Positions 16,539 through 24,148 are shown, counted from the first letter of the stretch. The stretch is 33,478 bases of DNA from Plectonema radiosum NIES-515 (GCF_025753815.1 NZ_JAOWRF010000172.1:1-33478), one strand, 5' to 3'. Made by a program: numbers and translations. The notes: generated by a model not told the origin, from the letters alone.

Positions 16539-17546
16539 ATGAAAACTATGTCACCGGAAAAAGATTGCATTTTGGTTACCGGAGGAGCTGGATATATTGG
16601 CTCTCATACGGTGCTTGCTTTATTGCAGGCGGGATATGAGGTGATAATACTCGATAATCTGGTGTATGGGCATCGTGATTTGGTCGAAAAGGTTTTACAG
16701 GTAGAACTGATAGAGGGAGATACAGGCGATCGCCCTTTGTTAGATAACTTATTCTCTACTCGCAATATTGCCGCAGTTATGCACTTTTCTGCCTACGCCT
16801 ATGTGGGAGAATCGGTTACTGACCCGGCAAAATACTACCGTAATAATGTTGTCGGCACTTTAACGCTGTTAGAGGCTATGCTTGCTGCTTCTATTAAGAA
16901 ATTTGTCTTTTCTTCCACTTGTGCCACTTATGGTGTACCGGAAATTATACCAATTCCCGAAGACCATTCCCAAAATCCAATTAATCCCTATGGTGCTACT
17001 AAGTTGATGGTAGAACGGATTCTCTCTGACTTTCATACCGCCTACGATTTCAAATCAGTACGTTTCCGCTACTTTAACGCTGCTGGTGCCGATCCTGATG
17101 GTCGCTTGGGTGAAGATCACAACCCAGAAACTCATTTAATTCCCTTGGTGCTACAGACAGCTTTAGGCAAACGCGAATTTATTTCAATTTTTGGCACTGA
17201 TTATCCCACGCCTGATGGCACTTGTGTTCGCGATTATATTCATGTTAACGATTTAGCAGACGCTCATGTTTTAGGGCTGAAATATCTCTTAGACGGTGGT
17301 GACAGTGAAGTTTTCAATTTAGGCAATGGTAACGGCTTCTCAGTTAAAGAAGTTATTGAAACGGCAAAGCTTGTTACAGGACGTGAAATTCCAGTCATTG
17401 AATGCGATCGCCGTCCTGGTGATCCACCATCACTCATCGGTAGTGGTGACAAAGCCAGAAAAATCCTAAACTGGCAACCTCAATATTCATCCTTAAAAGA
17501 TATTCTCGTTCACTCCTGGCAGTGGCATCAGCAAAGGCATAAATAG
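16539..17546 (+). CDS. galE: UDP-glucose 4-epimerase
   Basis: 335 residues from the ATG at 16539; a GTG at 16521 is six codons earlier. It is a classical extended SDR fold. It has the NAD-binding GGAGYIGSH near the N-terminus, FSSTCATYG with the catalytic Ser/Thr, and NPYGATKLMVERIL with the YxxxK pair. It also has the sugar-binding block FRYFNAAGADPDGRLGEDH and the C-terminal YIHVNDLADAHVLGL and NLGNGNGFSV. It interconverts UDP-glucose and UDP-galactose and so feeds galactose into exopolysaccharide and glycolipid synthesis in the cytoplasm. No sugar operon surrounds it; the sugar transferase at 9458 may be a consumer but is not linked. Length and motifs are complete. Confidence 0.95.
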   Translation: MKTMSPEKDCILVTGGAGYIGSHTVLALLQAGYEVIILDNLVYGHRDLVEKVLQVELIEGDTGDRPLLDNLFSTRNIAAVMHFSAYAYVGESVTDPAKYYRNNVVGTLTLLEAMLAASIKKFVFSSTCATYGVPEIIPIPEDHSQNPINPYGATKLMVERILSDFHTAYDFKSVRFRYFNAAGADPDGRLGEDHNPETHLIPLVLQTALGKREFISIFGTDYPTPDGTCVRDYIHVNDLADAHVLGLKYLLDGGDSEVFNLGNGNGFSVKEVIETAKLVTGREIPVIECDRRPGDPPSLIGSGDKARKILNWQPQYSSLKDILVHSWQWHQQRHK

Positions 17547-17550
17547 GGAA

Positions 17551-17711
17551 TTGGGCATTGGGCATGGGGCATTGGGCATTGGGCATGGTTAATTCCTCCT
17601 TGTCCTCCTTGTCCTCCTTGTCCTCCTTGTCCCCCTTGTCCTCCTTGTCCTCCTTGTCCCCCTTGTCCTCCTTGTCCCCCTTGTCCTCCTTGTCTCCCTT
17701 GTCTCCCTTGT
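17551..17711. repeat. Two adjoining tandem arrays: GGGCATT heptamers and CCTCCTTGT nonamers
   Basis: 17551-17588 holds about five 7-nt units of GGGCATT/GGGCATG. After a 6-base spacer, 17595-17711 holds 13 perfect-length 9-nt units, CCTCCTTGT with variants CCCCCTTGT and CTCCCTTGT. As at 6313, the arrays occupy the gap between the stops of two convergent genes (galE and the gene at 17729). The open frames crossing the arrays encode only Ser-Leu-Ser or Gly-Asp-Lys-Glu repeats and are not genes. Confidence 0.95.
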
Positions 17712-17728
17712 CTCCCACTCCCCCCTCC

Positions 17729-18310
17729 TCATCTCCTCCGTTGCTGTACGATAAACACGATGCCTCCTGCTGCAAGGGCTGATAAAGCGATCGCTATTGG
17801 TAAACTAAACCCGCTTTTTCTATCTTCTACGGTGTCATTGACATTTTGCGTGTTTTGTGTTGTAATATCTGATGCTGAACCGACGGCGACAGTGACTTCA
17901 AACTTTAACTTAAAGGGTTGGAAACCTTCCCCAGATGCAGGTTTGCCGCTTAGTTGTAACAGATAGGCTCCGGGCTTGGGGAATGTAATTTCTGAACCGG
18001 GAATGCCTTGATAACGCTCGACGCTCATGGCTTGCAAGGATGGCTCAAGCAGTGGTGGCTCTTTTGGTGAATGAGGTTCAGCGTAAACAGCTAATTGGCA
18101 ATTACACTCTTTTAAGGGGATAACCTTTCCACCTTTACGGGTCAGAGCAATCCAAACTTGCGATCGCTCTCCAGCACGGGGATTATCGTTTGGTTGAATG
18201 TGGAGCGTCCCACCAACATCTGCTGTTGTTTTCACGTTGTGGGCAGAGGCTACAAAGGCAGAAGCCAGAAGCCAGAAGCCAGAAGCCAGAAGGTAAGAAA
18301 CCTTTTTCAT
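17729..18310 (-). CDS. Exported, C-terminally anchored protein with predicted His mature N-terminus; possible metal-binding partner of the SafE-like protein
   Basis: 193 residues from the ATG at 18310. A signal peptide (MKKVSYLLASGFWLLASAFV) ends at ASA, giving a mature chain that begins His-Asn-Val. The 130-residue beta-rich domain contains GTLHIQPNDNPRAGE, the pair CNC in LKECNCQLAVYAEPH, and FPKPGAYLLQLSGKP. A helix at about 166-187 and a basic tail (QQRRR) anchor it. An N-terminal His plus further His/Cys recalls copper proteins of the CopC/YtkA type, but I cannot name a family with confidence. It follows the SafE-like gene by 133 bases on the same strand, so a joint role in metal handling or redox at the membrane is plausible. 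Part of the signal peptide is encoded by a heptamer repeat. Confidence 0.75.
   Translation of the reverse strand: MKKVSYLLASGFWLLASAFVASAHNVKTTADVGGTLHIQPNDNPRAGERSQVWIALTRKGGKVIPLKECNCQLAVYAEPHSPKEPPLLEPSLQAMSVERYQGIPGSEITFPKPGAYLLQLSGKPASGEGFQPFKLKFEVTVAVGSASDITTQNTQNVNDTVEDRKSGFSLPIAIALSALAAGGIVFIVQQRRR
18257..18291. repeat. Heptamer repeat GCCAGAA x4 inside a signal-peptide coding region
   Basis: Four perfect GCCAGAA units (18264-18291) follow one degenerate unit, GGCAGAA. On the minus strand they encode residues about 7-18 of the exported protein. Three heptamers equal seven codons, which produces the repeated peptide LLASGFW-LLASA. Confidence 0.9.
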
Positions 18311-18355
18311 ATTTGGTAGTGCCTCTTGAAACATGAGGTGCTGCCTCTTATAAAC

Positions 18356-18404
18356 TGTTCCCAGGCTGAACCTAGAAATAAGAGCAAGGTTGAACCTGGG
18401 AACA
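18356..18404. repeat. Inverted repeat TGTTCCCAGG between the two module genes
   Basis: TGTTCCCAGGCTGAACCT pairs with AGGTTGAACCTGGGAACA at 16 of 18 positions around a 13-base loop. It lies between the SafE-like gene and the exported-protein gene. It may weaken read-through or stabilise the RNA. The GTTCCCAGGCT palindrome looks like an interspersed repeat. Confidence 0.7.
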
Positions 18405-18443
18405 AGTATGATTTACTGCGACTTGCTTGGGGTGTCGTAGGCA

Positions 18444-19667
18444 TCATGAGCGAATTTTCAATTTTTTGGAATTGGAATTTGGAATTTTTGATGGTGGGTT
18501 TTGCCAACGCAACAGCAATACAGCGAAAGTGACAATTCCTAGAAGGACTGTTGCTAATTTATTTCCCCAAGTTAATTCTAAAGAGCCGAGGTAATGGGAA
18601 CCAATTATCACAGTATGAATGCCACTAAAAAGCAAAGCTGGTAAGCTGAATAAATGAATTTGTCGCCAACGCTTGCCTAAGGACTTTTGCAAAGAGTCAA
18701 AACTTGTCAAAGCTGCGGGAGTCATCAATACCAGTGCGACAGCACCTATAGCTATCCCCCACTGAAAATCAGGTGGCAAAAAGAAGAAAGCGGCAAAATT
18801 CCATTGCAGTGTGTGTTCCATCATGTGGACTGCGTGAGCGAAAGACAAAACAAAAGCTCCCACTCCCAAAGCACGACGGTAATGCATCGGGGAAGCCCAG
18901 AAGTTGCTAATCGGACGGGCAATTAGTGCCATTATCAAGCATATCAAGGCAGCGTGTCCGGTGTAGTCTACCATTGTGTTGCCAGTCCGCAACAGAGTAA
19001 TAGCACCAATGGCGAGAGTAACCCAACCACCTAAGCGAAATAGCTGACTGCGTTTGTCTTGACTGACCAAAGATGCAGAGACACCCACACCTAACATTGT
19101 CGGTAAAGTTCCCAAACCAAAAGCCAGCATCGTTGCTGCCCCCATCCACAAATTACCAGTTTCCGCAGCTTTAATTTGGGCAGCATACAAAAAACCACAA
19201 GGCATCAAACCCCATGTTATGCCTAAAAGTGCTGGTGTCCACCATGTTGATTTTAGGGAAAGTTTGACCATTCCTTGATTTAGGCGATCGCGTAATTTAC
19301 CTTGCAATAAAGGATGTAACATCGGTATACGCGGCAATAAGTCGGGTTTTATTTGTCTTAACCCAAACCATATCAGCATTAACCCTGTGATAATTGCCAT
19401 CCATCGGCGTAAATCGCTACCCACTCCCGCAAATTTTCCACTAGCTAGCAACACCGAACCCAACGCCCCAATCCCTGCACCAACTAAGGCATAACTCAAC
19501 ATCCGCCCCAAGTTCAGCAATGTATGAAATTTTAATTGTTGTCGCCAATTGAGAGTTTCTTGTTTATTAGATAAAGAAAACGCTACCGATAAAGGACCAC
19601 ACATCCCCACGCAATGACCAAAACTCCCCAGGAATCCTAAAACGACAATGAGCAACAAATCTAGCAT
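18444..19667 (-). CDS. Fusion of SafE/DsbD-like transporter and ferric-reductase-like membrane domain
   Basis: 407 residues, about ten or more helices. The N-terminal half has the SafE-type motif FGHCVGMCGPLSVAF at about 15-30 and WGLMPCGFLYAAQ at about 160. This pairing of Cys-containing motifs occurs in sulfite exporter TauE/SafE and cytochrome c biogenesis (DsbD_2) relatives, where it can move metal or reducing equivalents. The C-terminal half (about 230-395) has paired His in membrane helices (FAHAVHMMEH and HLFSLPALLFSGIHTVIIGS), like heme-binding ferric-reductase or MsrQ-type domains. The fused layout suggests transfer of metal or electrons across the membrane together with the exported protein encoded next. 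The start at 19667 has no strong ribosome site. The last 15 residues are polar. Confidence 0.8.
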   Translation of the reverse strand: MLDLLLIVVLGFLGSFGHCVGMCGPLSVAFSLSNKQETLNWRQQLKFHTLLNLGRMLSYALVGAGIGALGSVLLASGKFAGVGSDLRRWMAIITGLMLIWFGLRQIKPDLLPRIPMLHPLLQGKLRDRLNQGMVKLSLKSTWWTPALLGITWGLMPCGFLYAAQIKAAETGNLWMGAATMLAFGLGTLPTMLGVGVSASLVSQDKRSQLFRLGGWVTLAIGAITLLRTGNTMVDYTGHAALICLIMALIARPISNFWASPMHYRRALGVGAFVLSFAHAVHMMEHTLQWNFAAFFFLPPDFQWGIAIGAVALVLMTPAALTSFDSLQKSLGKRWRQIHLFSLPALLFSGIHTVIIGSHYLGSLELTWGNKLATVLLGIVTFAVLLLRWQNPPSKIPNSNSKKLKIRS

Positions 19668-19726
19668 TTTGATAGTGGTTAGTTGTTAGTGGTTGGTTGT
19701 TAGTGGTTGGTTGATAATCAGGATAT

Positions 19727-19913
19727 AGATCCCCGACTTCTTTTACGGATACTGCTGGTCATTCAGGGGTATCACCCCTCACCGAACGATTTTGCGTCAT
19801 TCTACACGATTGCAGAGACGTTCCGGACCGAACGTCTCTACGAAGAATTGGGGGTAAATGAGGGGTCTCGCCCCCTATTTGGCAGCTGTATCCGTAAAAG
19901 TTGTCGGGGATCT
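19727..19913. mobile_element. 187-bp miniature inverted-repeat element
   Basis: The ends are 31-nt inverted repeats, AGATCCCCGAC...ACTGCTG at 19727-19757 and its complement at 19883-19913, matching at 28 of 31 positions. Inside them are further paired blocks (AGGGGTATCACCCCTCA with TGAGGGGTCTCGCCCCC), and the centre is the AGAGACGTTC palindrome at 19814-19839. The whole unit can fold as one long hairpin. It encodes nothing credible and no transposase is near. I could not identify a clear target duplication. The flanks carry GTTAGTGGTTGG direct repeats at 19683-19712. Confidence 0.85.
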
Positions 19914-20041
19914 GGGGTGTTAGTGGGGCAATTAACAATTAACCTTTAACAATACTGAATCTGTTGTCAAAAGACGAGGCGTCAAACTTGCAGCAAAGCG
20001 CTATCCTATGTCAGGAGACAAGGGGATAAGGAAGAGGTTTT

Positions 20042-21019
20042 ATGAAAAAATGGATTTGGCTGCTACTGGTGCTGTTTGTGGCAGTTGTCGTGATAGGTAT
20101 TGGCGTGTTTTTTCATCCAACAGAAGAGACACCAGTTATTGCAACTATGGGAGTGGAAACACCCCGTCAGGGATCAAAGACTCCCCAAGTATCTGCTGAC
20201 AGGTTATTTGCTCACATTCAAAAGTTGAATTTTAAGCGCTTCACAGATGTAGAGCGATCGCGTTCTCGCACTTACATGACATCAATACTGAAAAAATTCG
20301 GCTGGAAACCAAGGTTAGAAAAATTCTCCTCTGGTGTTAATATCTTTGCAGAACGCCAAGGAACTGACAAAACAGCAGGAGCAATTCTGGTTGCTGCACA
20401 TTACGATACTGTTGCCATCTCTCCTGGTGCTGATGACAACGCTAGTGGTGTGGCTGTGGTGCTGGAAGTTGCTAGACTTCTGGGTTCTCATCCCACTCCC
20501 CGGACTTTACAGCTAGCATTGTTTGACAAGGAAGAAGAGGGACTTTTGGGTAGTAAGGCTTTTGTTACAAATAACACTCGCTTGGCAAATCTGCGCGGTG
20601 TAATTGTGATGGATATGATAGGTTATGCTTGCTACACAGTTGGATGTCAGCAGTATCCACCGGGTTTACCTGTTAGTCCACCCAGCGACAAAGGCGATTT
20701 TTTGGCAGCGATCGGCGATGCAGAACACTTGCCTTTGCTTAATGCTTTTCAAAATCCCAGAGAAAATTTGCCAGCAGTACTAAGATTGCCGATTCCCCTG
20801 AAAGGCTTGCTGACACCGGACACTTTACGTAGCGATCACGCGCCATTTTGGTATCAAGGAGTGGGTGCAGTGTTGGTGACAGACACCGCAAATTTACGTA
20901 GTCCATACTACCACCAAGCTAGCGATACACCGAAAACAATCGAGCGATCGTTTTTCACAGGTTCGGCGCAAATTGTGGTGAATGCCACTACTATGTTGTT
21001 AGAGGATCGCGCTTTGTAA
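20042..21019 (+). CDS. M28 family zinc aminopeptidase-like exopeptidase, membrane-anchored or secreted
   Basis: 325 residues from the ATG at 20042, with GGAAGAGG four bases upstream. An N-terminal membrane segment (WIWLLLVLFVAVVVIGIGVF) places the catalytic domain in the periplasm. The metal ligands of M28 are visible: His and Asp of AAHYDTVAISPGADDNASG (first His and bridging Asp), the Glu pair of DKEEEGLLGS, Asp of VIVMDMIGY, and the final His of YHQASDTPKTI. RSDHAPFWYQG is also a family block. Such enzymes remove amino acids from peptides. The start follows non-coding DNA with a MITE, so it has its own promoter. Confidence 0.92.
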   Translation: MKKWIWLLLVLFVAVVVIGIGVFFHPTEETPVIATMGVETPRQGSKTPQVSADRLFAHIQKLNFKRFTDVERSRSRTYMTSILKKFGWKPRLEKFSSGVNIFAERQGTDKTAGAILVAAHYDTVAISPGADDNASGVAVVLEVARLLGSHPTPRTLQLALFDKEEEGLLGSKAFVTNNTRLANLRGVIVMDMIGYACYTVGCQQYPPGLPVSPPSDKGDFLAAIGDAEHLPLLNAFQNPRENLPAVLRLPIPLKGLLTPDTLRSDHAPFWYQGVGAVLVTDTANLRSPYYHQASDTPKTIERSFFTGSAQIVVNATTMLLEDRAL

Positions 21020-21081
21020 CATTCCCGTGGCTAACTAACGGAAGCAACTAAACGCTAACAGTGGGGATTCCTACCATTTAA

Positions 21082-21719
21082 TTACAAGGAATCAGGATTT
21101 ACACCTAAAGCCCGTAATTGTTCGCGTAAACGTGCATTTTCTGCTTCAGCTTGTTCAGCACGTTGGTGTTCTTGTTCAGCACGTTGATGTTCTTGTTCAG
21201 CACGTTGGTGTTCTTGTTCAGCACGTTGGTGTTCTTGTTTTGCACGTTCGTCACCAGTCAGCAAAAGATTTCCTTGGTCATTCCACCAACGCAACCAGGG
21301 TAAGTTGGCATTGAGATACTCACCTTGCCATATACCTAACTCTACTTCCAAAGGAGCGATCGCATAATGTCCTCTTTCATTCGCAGTCATCAACTGGTAA
21401 TTACCCGCAACCATTATACATCTCCAGAAAACAATGTAGAGACGCGAAATTTCGCGTCTCTACAAGGGTTTTGGGCAACGCATAGTTCATTTTTGGAGAT
21501 GTCTATTTGATAAACTTCTATCGCTGCCTTTTTCACTTCATAAATACCATAAAAAGCAGGACGAATAACTTGTTCGTAAATCCAAAATTTGCCTTCAAAA
21601 GGTGTATTGTCTCGTTCTTCTTCCCCCTTCCCAGAGACAAATTCCAAAACAATCAACGGTGCGATCAGTTCCTGCCATAATACGTAAGAGCGTCGCAGTT
21701 CATCGCTTTTTCTCACCAA
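21082..21719 (-). pseudogene. Uma2 family gene disrupted by a miniature element and truncated at the 5' end
   Basis: Two frames together make one Uma2 protein. 21719-21414 encodes the middle (SYVLWQELIAPLIVLEFVSG, FYGIYEVKKAAIEVYQ). 21414-21082 encodes the C-terminal part (NYQLMTANERGHYAIAP, LGIWQGEYL) with a four-fold RAEQEHQ coiled coil, ending ALGVNPDSL. An 86-bp element at 21418-21503 with a 3-bp TAT duplication separates them. The two frames are 305 bases apart, and taking out 89 leaves 216, a multiple of three, which rejoins the frame. The N-terminal third of the family is also missing. The break lies beside the repeat element at 21733. An intact paralogue is at 11003. Confidence 0.9.
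21418..21503. mobile_element. 86-bp miniature element inside the Uma2 pseudogene
   Basis: The ends are inverted repeats ACATCTCCA (21418-21426) and TGGAGATGT (21494-21502), extended inward by AAAA/TTTT. The centre is a perfect 28-nt palindrome, 21436-21463, with arms GTAGAGACGCGAAA. TAT occurs on both sides (21415-21417 and 21504-21506), consistent with a 3-bp target duplication. The same 28-nt palindrome recurs at 28655-28682. Confidence 0.85.
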
Positions 21720-21732
21720 AGATTATTAAATC

Positions 21733-21906
21733 ATATCAAGTTCGGTTAATTACTTATAAAAAAACTACCTCACCACGCCAGTCGCCTCAAACTCCTCCAC
21801 CCCCGCAGAGCGCTGGCTCCCCATCCCCTCTCCTTTTTAAGGAGAGGGGTGTCGGAGTCGGGGTGAGGTTAAACGGGTATTATAATTAATCATGGAAACT
21901 TGATAT
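21733..21906. repeat. Repeat element with ATATCAAGTT ends and GAGAGGGG hairpin
   Basis: ATATCAAGTT at 21733-21742 is inverted at 21897-21906, bounding 174 bases with TTAATTA-type sequence just inside both ends. The middle holds a strong hairpin, CCCCTCTCC-TTTTTAA-GGAGAGGGG, near 21824-21848, followed by GTCGGAGTCGGGGTGAGG, a repeat text common in cyanobacterial intergenic DNA. Its left end lies at the truncated 5' end of the Uma2 pseudogene. The next element starts about three bases after its right end. No gene is present. Confidence 0.65.
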
Positions 21907-21908
21907 CA

Positions 21909-22019
21909 CCTCATATTATGTCCGGTAAATCATTCACAATTGTAGAGACGTTCCACGCTTTACGTCTCTACGACGTGCGACGTTTTTATTACTGTTAATT
22001 AAACGGACATGATATCAGG
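21909..22019. repeat. 111-bp miniature element with CATGTCCG inverted termini
   Basis: CCTCATATTATGTCCGGTAAAT at its left end and the complement of CCTGATATCATGTCCGTTTA at its right end match at roughly 18 of 22 positions. The GTAGAGACGTTCC palindrome sits at 21942-21971. The left half is shared with the degraded copy at 4990. It ends 5 bases before the stop of the ARMT1-like gene. Confidence 0.75.
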
Positions 22020-22024
22020 TAAAT

Positions 22025-23254
22025 CTAGTCTACCAATTGAATCACACCCCATTGTCCATTTGTGAGCCAATCAGAGTCAGATTTTGCAACTTGTTCAATA
22101 ACTTCCGGTTTTAACCCAGCGACGACTTCTGATTTGAGAGTGCGTAAAGCAACGATGGGGACGCTTAGGTAGGATACTATATCTGCAAAATTGGTGGTAA
22201 AATCCCAATGGCGATCGCCTAATAATCGGCGATAATTCGCATCACCTTTAATTACAATCAAATTCGCGGCTGATAAATCACTTTTGAGTGTGTCGGGCAT
22301 TTCCCAAAAAGCTAAAGGTGATGTCCAAAAGTAATCTTCACATAAAATTAAGCGCTCTGAGGCAATATTTTCTTGCAACCGTTTGGCAAATAATCTAACA
22401 TATTCATGGCTGGAAGCTGCTAAAAACTCAATTGTATGCAGCACATCTTTAATCATGGCATCAGAGACAAAAGTCGGGTGAGGCTTTAAATGCAGCTTTA
22501 CTTGATTTGCTATACCGCTACCCAAGAGAAAATCTACCAAACATAAGTCGCAAACCAGTTCAAAACCAGCATTATCTATCACAAAGTCAATGCGTTTACC
22601 AATACTTGCTAACAATTCCGTGACTTTGGCGGCATCATCGACTAAAATGTGAGCTTGTTGACTTTGAATATCAAAACGACTGCGTTCGCTCTCCAATGCT
22701 GACCACAAACTTAAGTCAACACGATTTCCCCACAGCGCAAAATATAACAATGCAATCAAAGCTGTTTGATTTAACTTCTCTTCTTTTTGTGCATCAGCCA
22801 ACCATTGATTCAGTTGAATGCACAAAGAGTTTATCGAGTCAAGAGATGTTTCTAAACCTTTATCTTTCTGTAACTGAAATGGATCGACACCTTGCAATTC
22901 ACTTTTGCGAAAGTAATTAGTAATTTCCAGAATTAGACGATAAAAATAAGTTTCTGCTAAGAACCAAGGAACATCAATCCAACGTTGACCTTTAAATGGT
23001 TCTAGATATTTCACCCAAGCTGAAAAATCAACACCAGTATCATGTAAAAGAGGTGATAAAGGTTCTGATGGTAACTCACTGGCTAATTGTTTCAAACAAG
23101 CATTGATATTTTCTGGGTAATTATTTTCGGCAATAACTCGACAGGCGATCGCAGGCATCCGTTGAGTTACTGTATACTCAGTAAAAGTACCAACTTCAGA
23201 CCCCAAAAGTGGAGATGGTAGGGGCAATTTGGGAATGTCGGGTGTTGTCACCAC
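22025..23254 (-). CDS. ARMT1/DUF89 family damage-control phosphatase-like protein
   Basis: 409 residues. The start is one of two consecutive GTG codons (23254 or 23251), with AGAGGG upstream. The DUF89 metal site is visible in the C-terminal two thirds: DNAGFELVCDLCLVDFLL with the Asp-Asn pair, then LKPHPTFVSDAMIKDV, LILCEDYFWTSPLAFWEMP and the block LIVIKGDANYRRLLGDRHW. LRTLKSEVVAGL near the end is also conserved. The family removes phosphate from damaged or surplus sugar phosphates and includes the human ARMT1 branch, which this resembles more than the pantothenate kinase-linked branch. It is cytoplasmic and free-standing. Physiological substrate unknown. Confidence 0.88.
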   Translation of the reverse strand: MVTTPDIPKLPLPSPLLGSEVGTFTEYTVTQRMPAIACRVIAENNYPENINACLKQLASELPSEPLSPLLHDTGVDFSAWVKYLEPFKGQRWIDVPWFLAETYFYRLILEITNYFRKSELQGVDPFQLQKDKGLETSLDSINSLCIQLNQWLADAQKEEKLNQTALIALLYFALWGNRVDLSLWSALESERSRFDIQSQQAHILVDDAAKVTELLASIGKRIDFVIDNAGFELVCDLCLVDFLLGSGIANQVKLHLKPHPTFVSDAMIKDVLHTIEFLAASSHEYVRLFAKRLQENIASERLILCEDYFWTSPLAFWEMPDTLKSDLSAANLIVIKGDANYRRLLGDRHWDFTTNFADIVSYLSVPIVALRTLKSEVVAGLKPEVIEQVAKSDSDWLTNGQWGVIQLVD

Positions 23255-23368
23255 AAGTTCTTTTTCCCTCTTAATTTTTTGTTATTCTATCCTTATTTTG
23301 AGAATTATCGCCGAAAAATTAGAAAATCTACCTAATACTTAAAAAGTCATTAAGCTATATTTATCAAC

Positions 23369-23464
23369 TAGAGACTACCAAGTGCTACGTCTCTACATTC
23401 TTGATTGTACAGACGTTCCGCCGGAACGTCTCTTGATTGTACAGACGTTCCGCCGGAACGTCTC
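23369..23464. repeat. Three GTAGAGACG-type palindromes, two in a perfect 32-nt tandem
   Basis: A degenerate copy, TAGAGAC...GTCTCTA, is at 23369-23395. The unit beginning TTGATTGTACAGACGTTCCG then occurs twice, identically, at 23401-23432 and 23433-23464; each holds a palindrome with arms AGACGTTCCG. Located between the ARMT1-like gene and the DUF4112 gene, in the divergent promoter region. Two copies are too few for a CRISPR array, and there is no spacer. Confidence 0.9.
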
Positions 23465-23533
23465 TACCGGATCTCGTAACTCTTTCTTACGGTATAAGAC
23501 AAATATTAAACAAAAGTGCAAATATTGTGAATT

Positions 23534-23938
23534 ATGGACACCACTCAACGCCTACTTACTCTCAACCGCATTCGTAAACTCAGCCGTCTCATGGATACAT
23601 CTATCGGTATTCCTGGGACGCGATTTCGCTTTGGTTTAGACCCAATTCTTGGTCTTGTTCCTGGTGCTGGTGATTTAGTCAGTACAGCATTTTCGGCTTA
23701 TATAATATATTTAGCAACCCGTGTCGGTATTTCAAATCAAGATTTAAGGCAAATGATTTTCAACGTTGGTTTGGAAGCTATTGTTGGGACAGTGCCTTTA
23801 GTAGGTGATTTATTTGATGCTGTTTATAAATCTAACATCCGCAATTTAGCAATTTTGGAAAAGCATTTGACAGCGGTTGAACCAGAATTCTCTCAAGTCG
23901 CTTTGGAAGAAGAAATTAATCTCGCTTCATCTAATTAG
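23534..23938 (+). CDS. DUF4112 domain membrane protein
   Basis: 134 residues from the ATG at 23534. The DUF4112 pattern is complete: RLMDTSIGIPGTRFRFGLDP, ILGLVPGAGDLVSTAFSAYI, then VGISNQDLRQMIFNVGLE and IVGTVPLVGDLFDAVYKSN, followed by an acidic tail. The two Gly-rich PGAGD and PLVGD turns sit in hydrophobic hairpins that probably dip into the membrane. The function of the family is not known. It is single and stands after a repeat-rich divergent promoter region. Confidence 0.88.
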   Translation: MDTTQRLLTLNRIRKLSRLMDTSIGIPGTRFRFGLDPILGLVPGAGDLVSTAFSAYIIYLATRVGISNQDLRQMIFNVGLEAIVGTVPLVGDLFDAVYKSNIRNLAILEKHLTAVEPEFSQVALEEEINLASSN

Positions 23939-24096
23939 GTGAACATATAATTCCATAATTTGCACGATAACGTAGTAAGGGCTGAAGCCCTTCAAATTTT
24001 GGTGATGATGGTTTACATTCTTTAAATGTACGCTAAAAACAAAGAACAAGGGTGTTTTGATTGGTGTAGCGCTAGGGTTAGAACGCCTAAAGATGC

Positions 24097-24148
24097 GATC
24101 GCACTTCTTTCTCAGATACTCTAAAATTACAATATATGACAATACCTT
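24097..24148. repeat. Direct repeat, copy 1, left of the BrnT/BrnA region
   Basis: 52 bases starting GATCGCACTTCTTTCTCAGA and ending ACAATACCTT. A second copy of 51 bases is at 25086-25136. The first 35 bases differ at one position and the last ten are identical. Together they bracket the toxin-antitoxin genes. Just upstream, near 23974, is AAGGGCTGAAGCCCTT, another interspersed palindrome. No gene is seen in 23939-24296. Confidence 0.85.

Noticed and set aside
17434-17782. Open frames encoding Ser-Leu-Ser-Pro or Gly-Asp-Lys-Glu-Asp repeats
   Set aside because: They are translations of the 9-nt tandem array on either strand; no non-repeat domain and no ribosome site.
19707-19949. 80-codon open frame
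   Set aside because: It runs through the 187-bp inverted-repeat element and has no protein-like pattern.
23401-23464. Possible two-repeat CRISPR
   Set aside because: The 32-nt units are directly adjacent with no spacer, and the unit is the dispersed GTAGAGACG-type palindrome.
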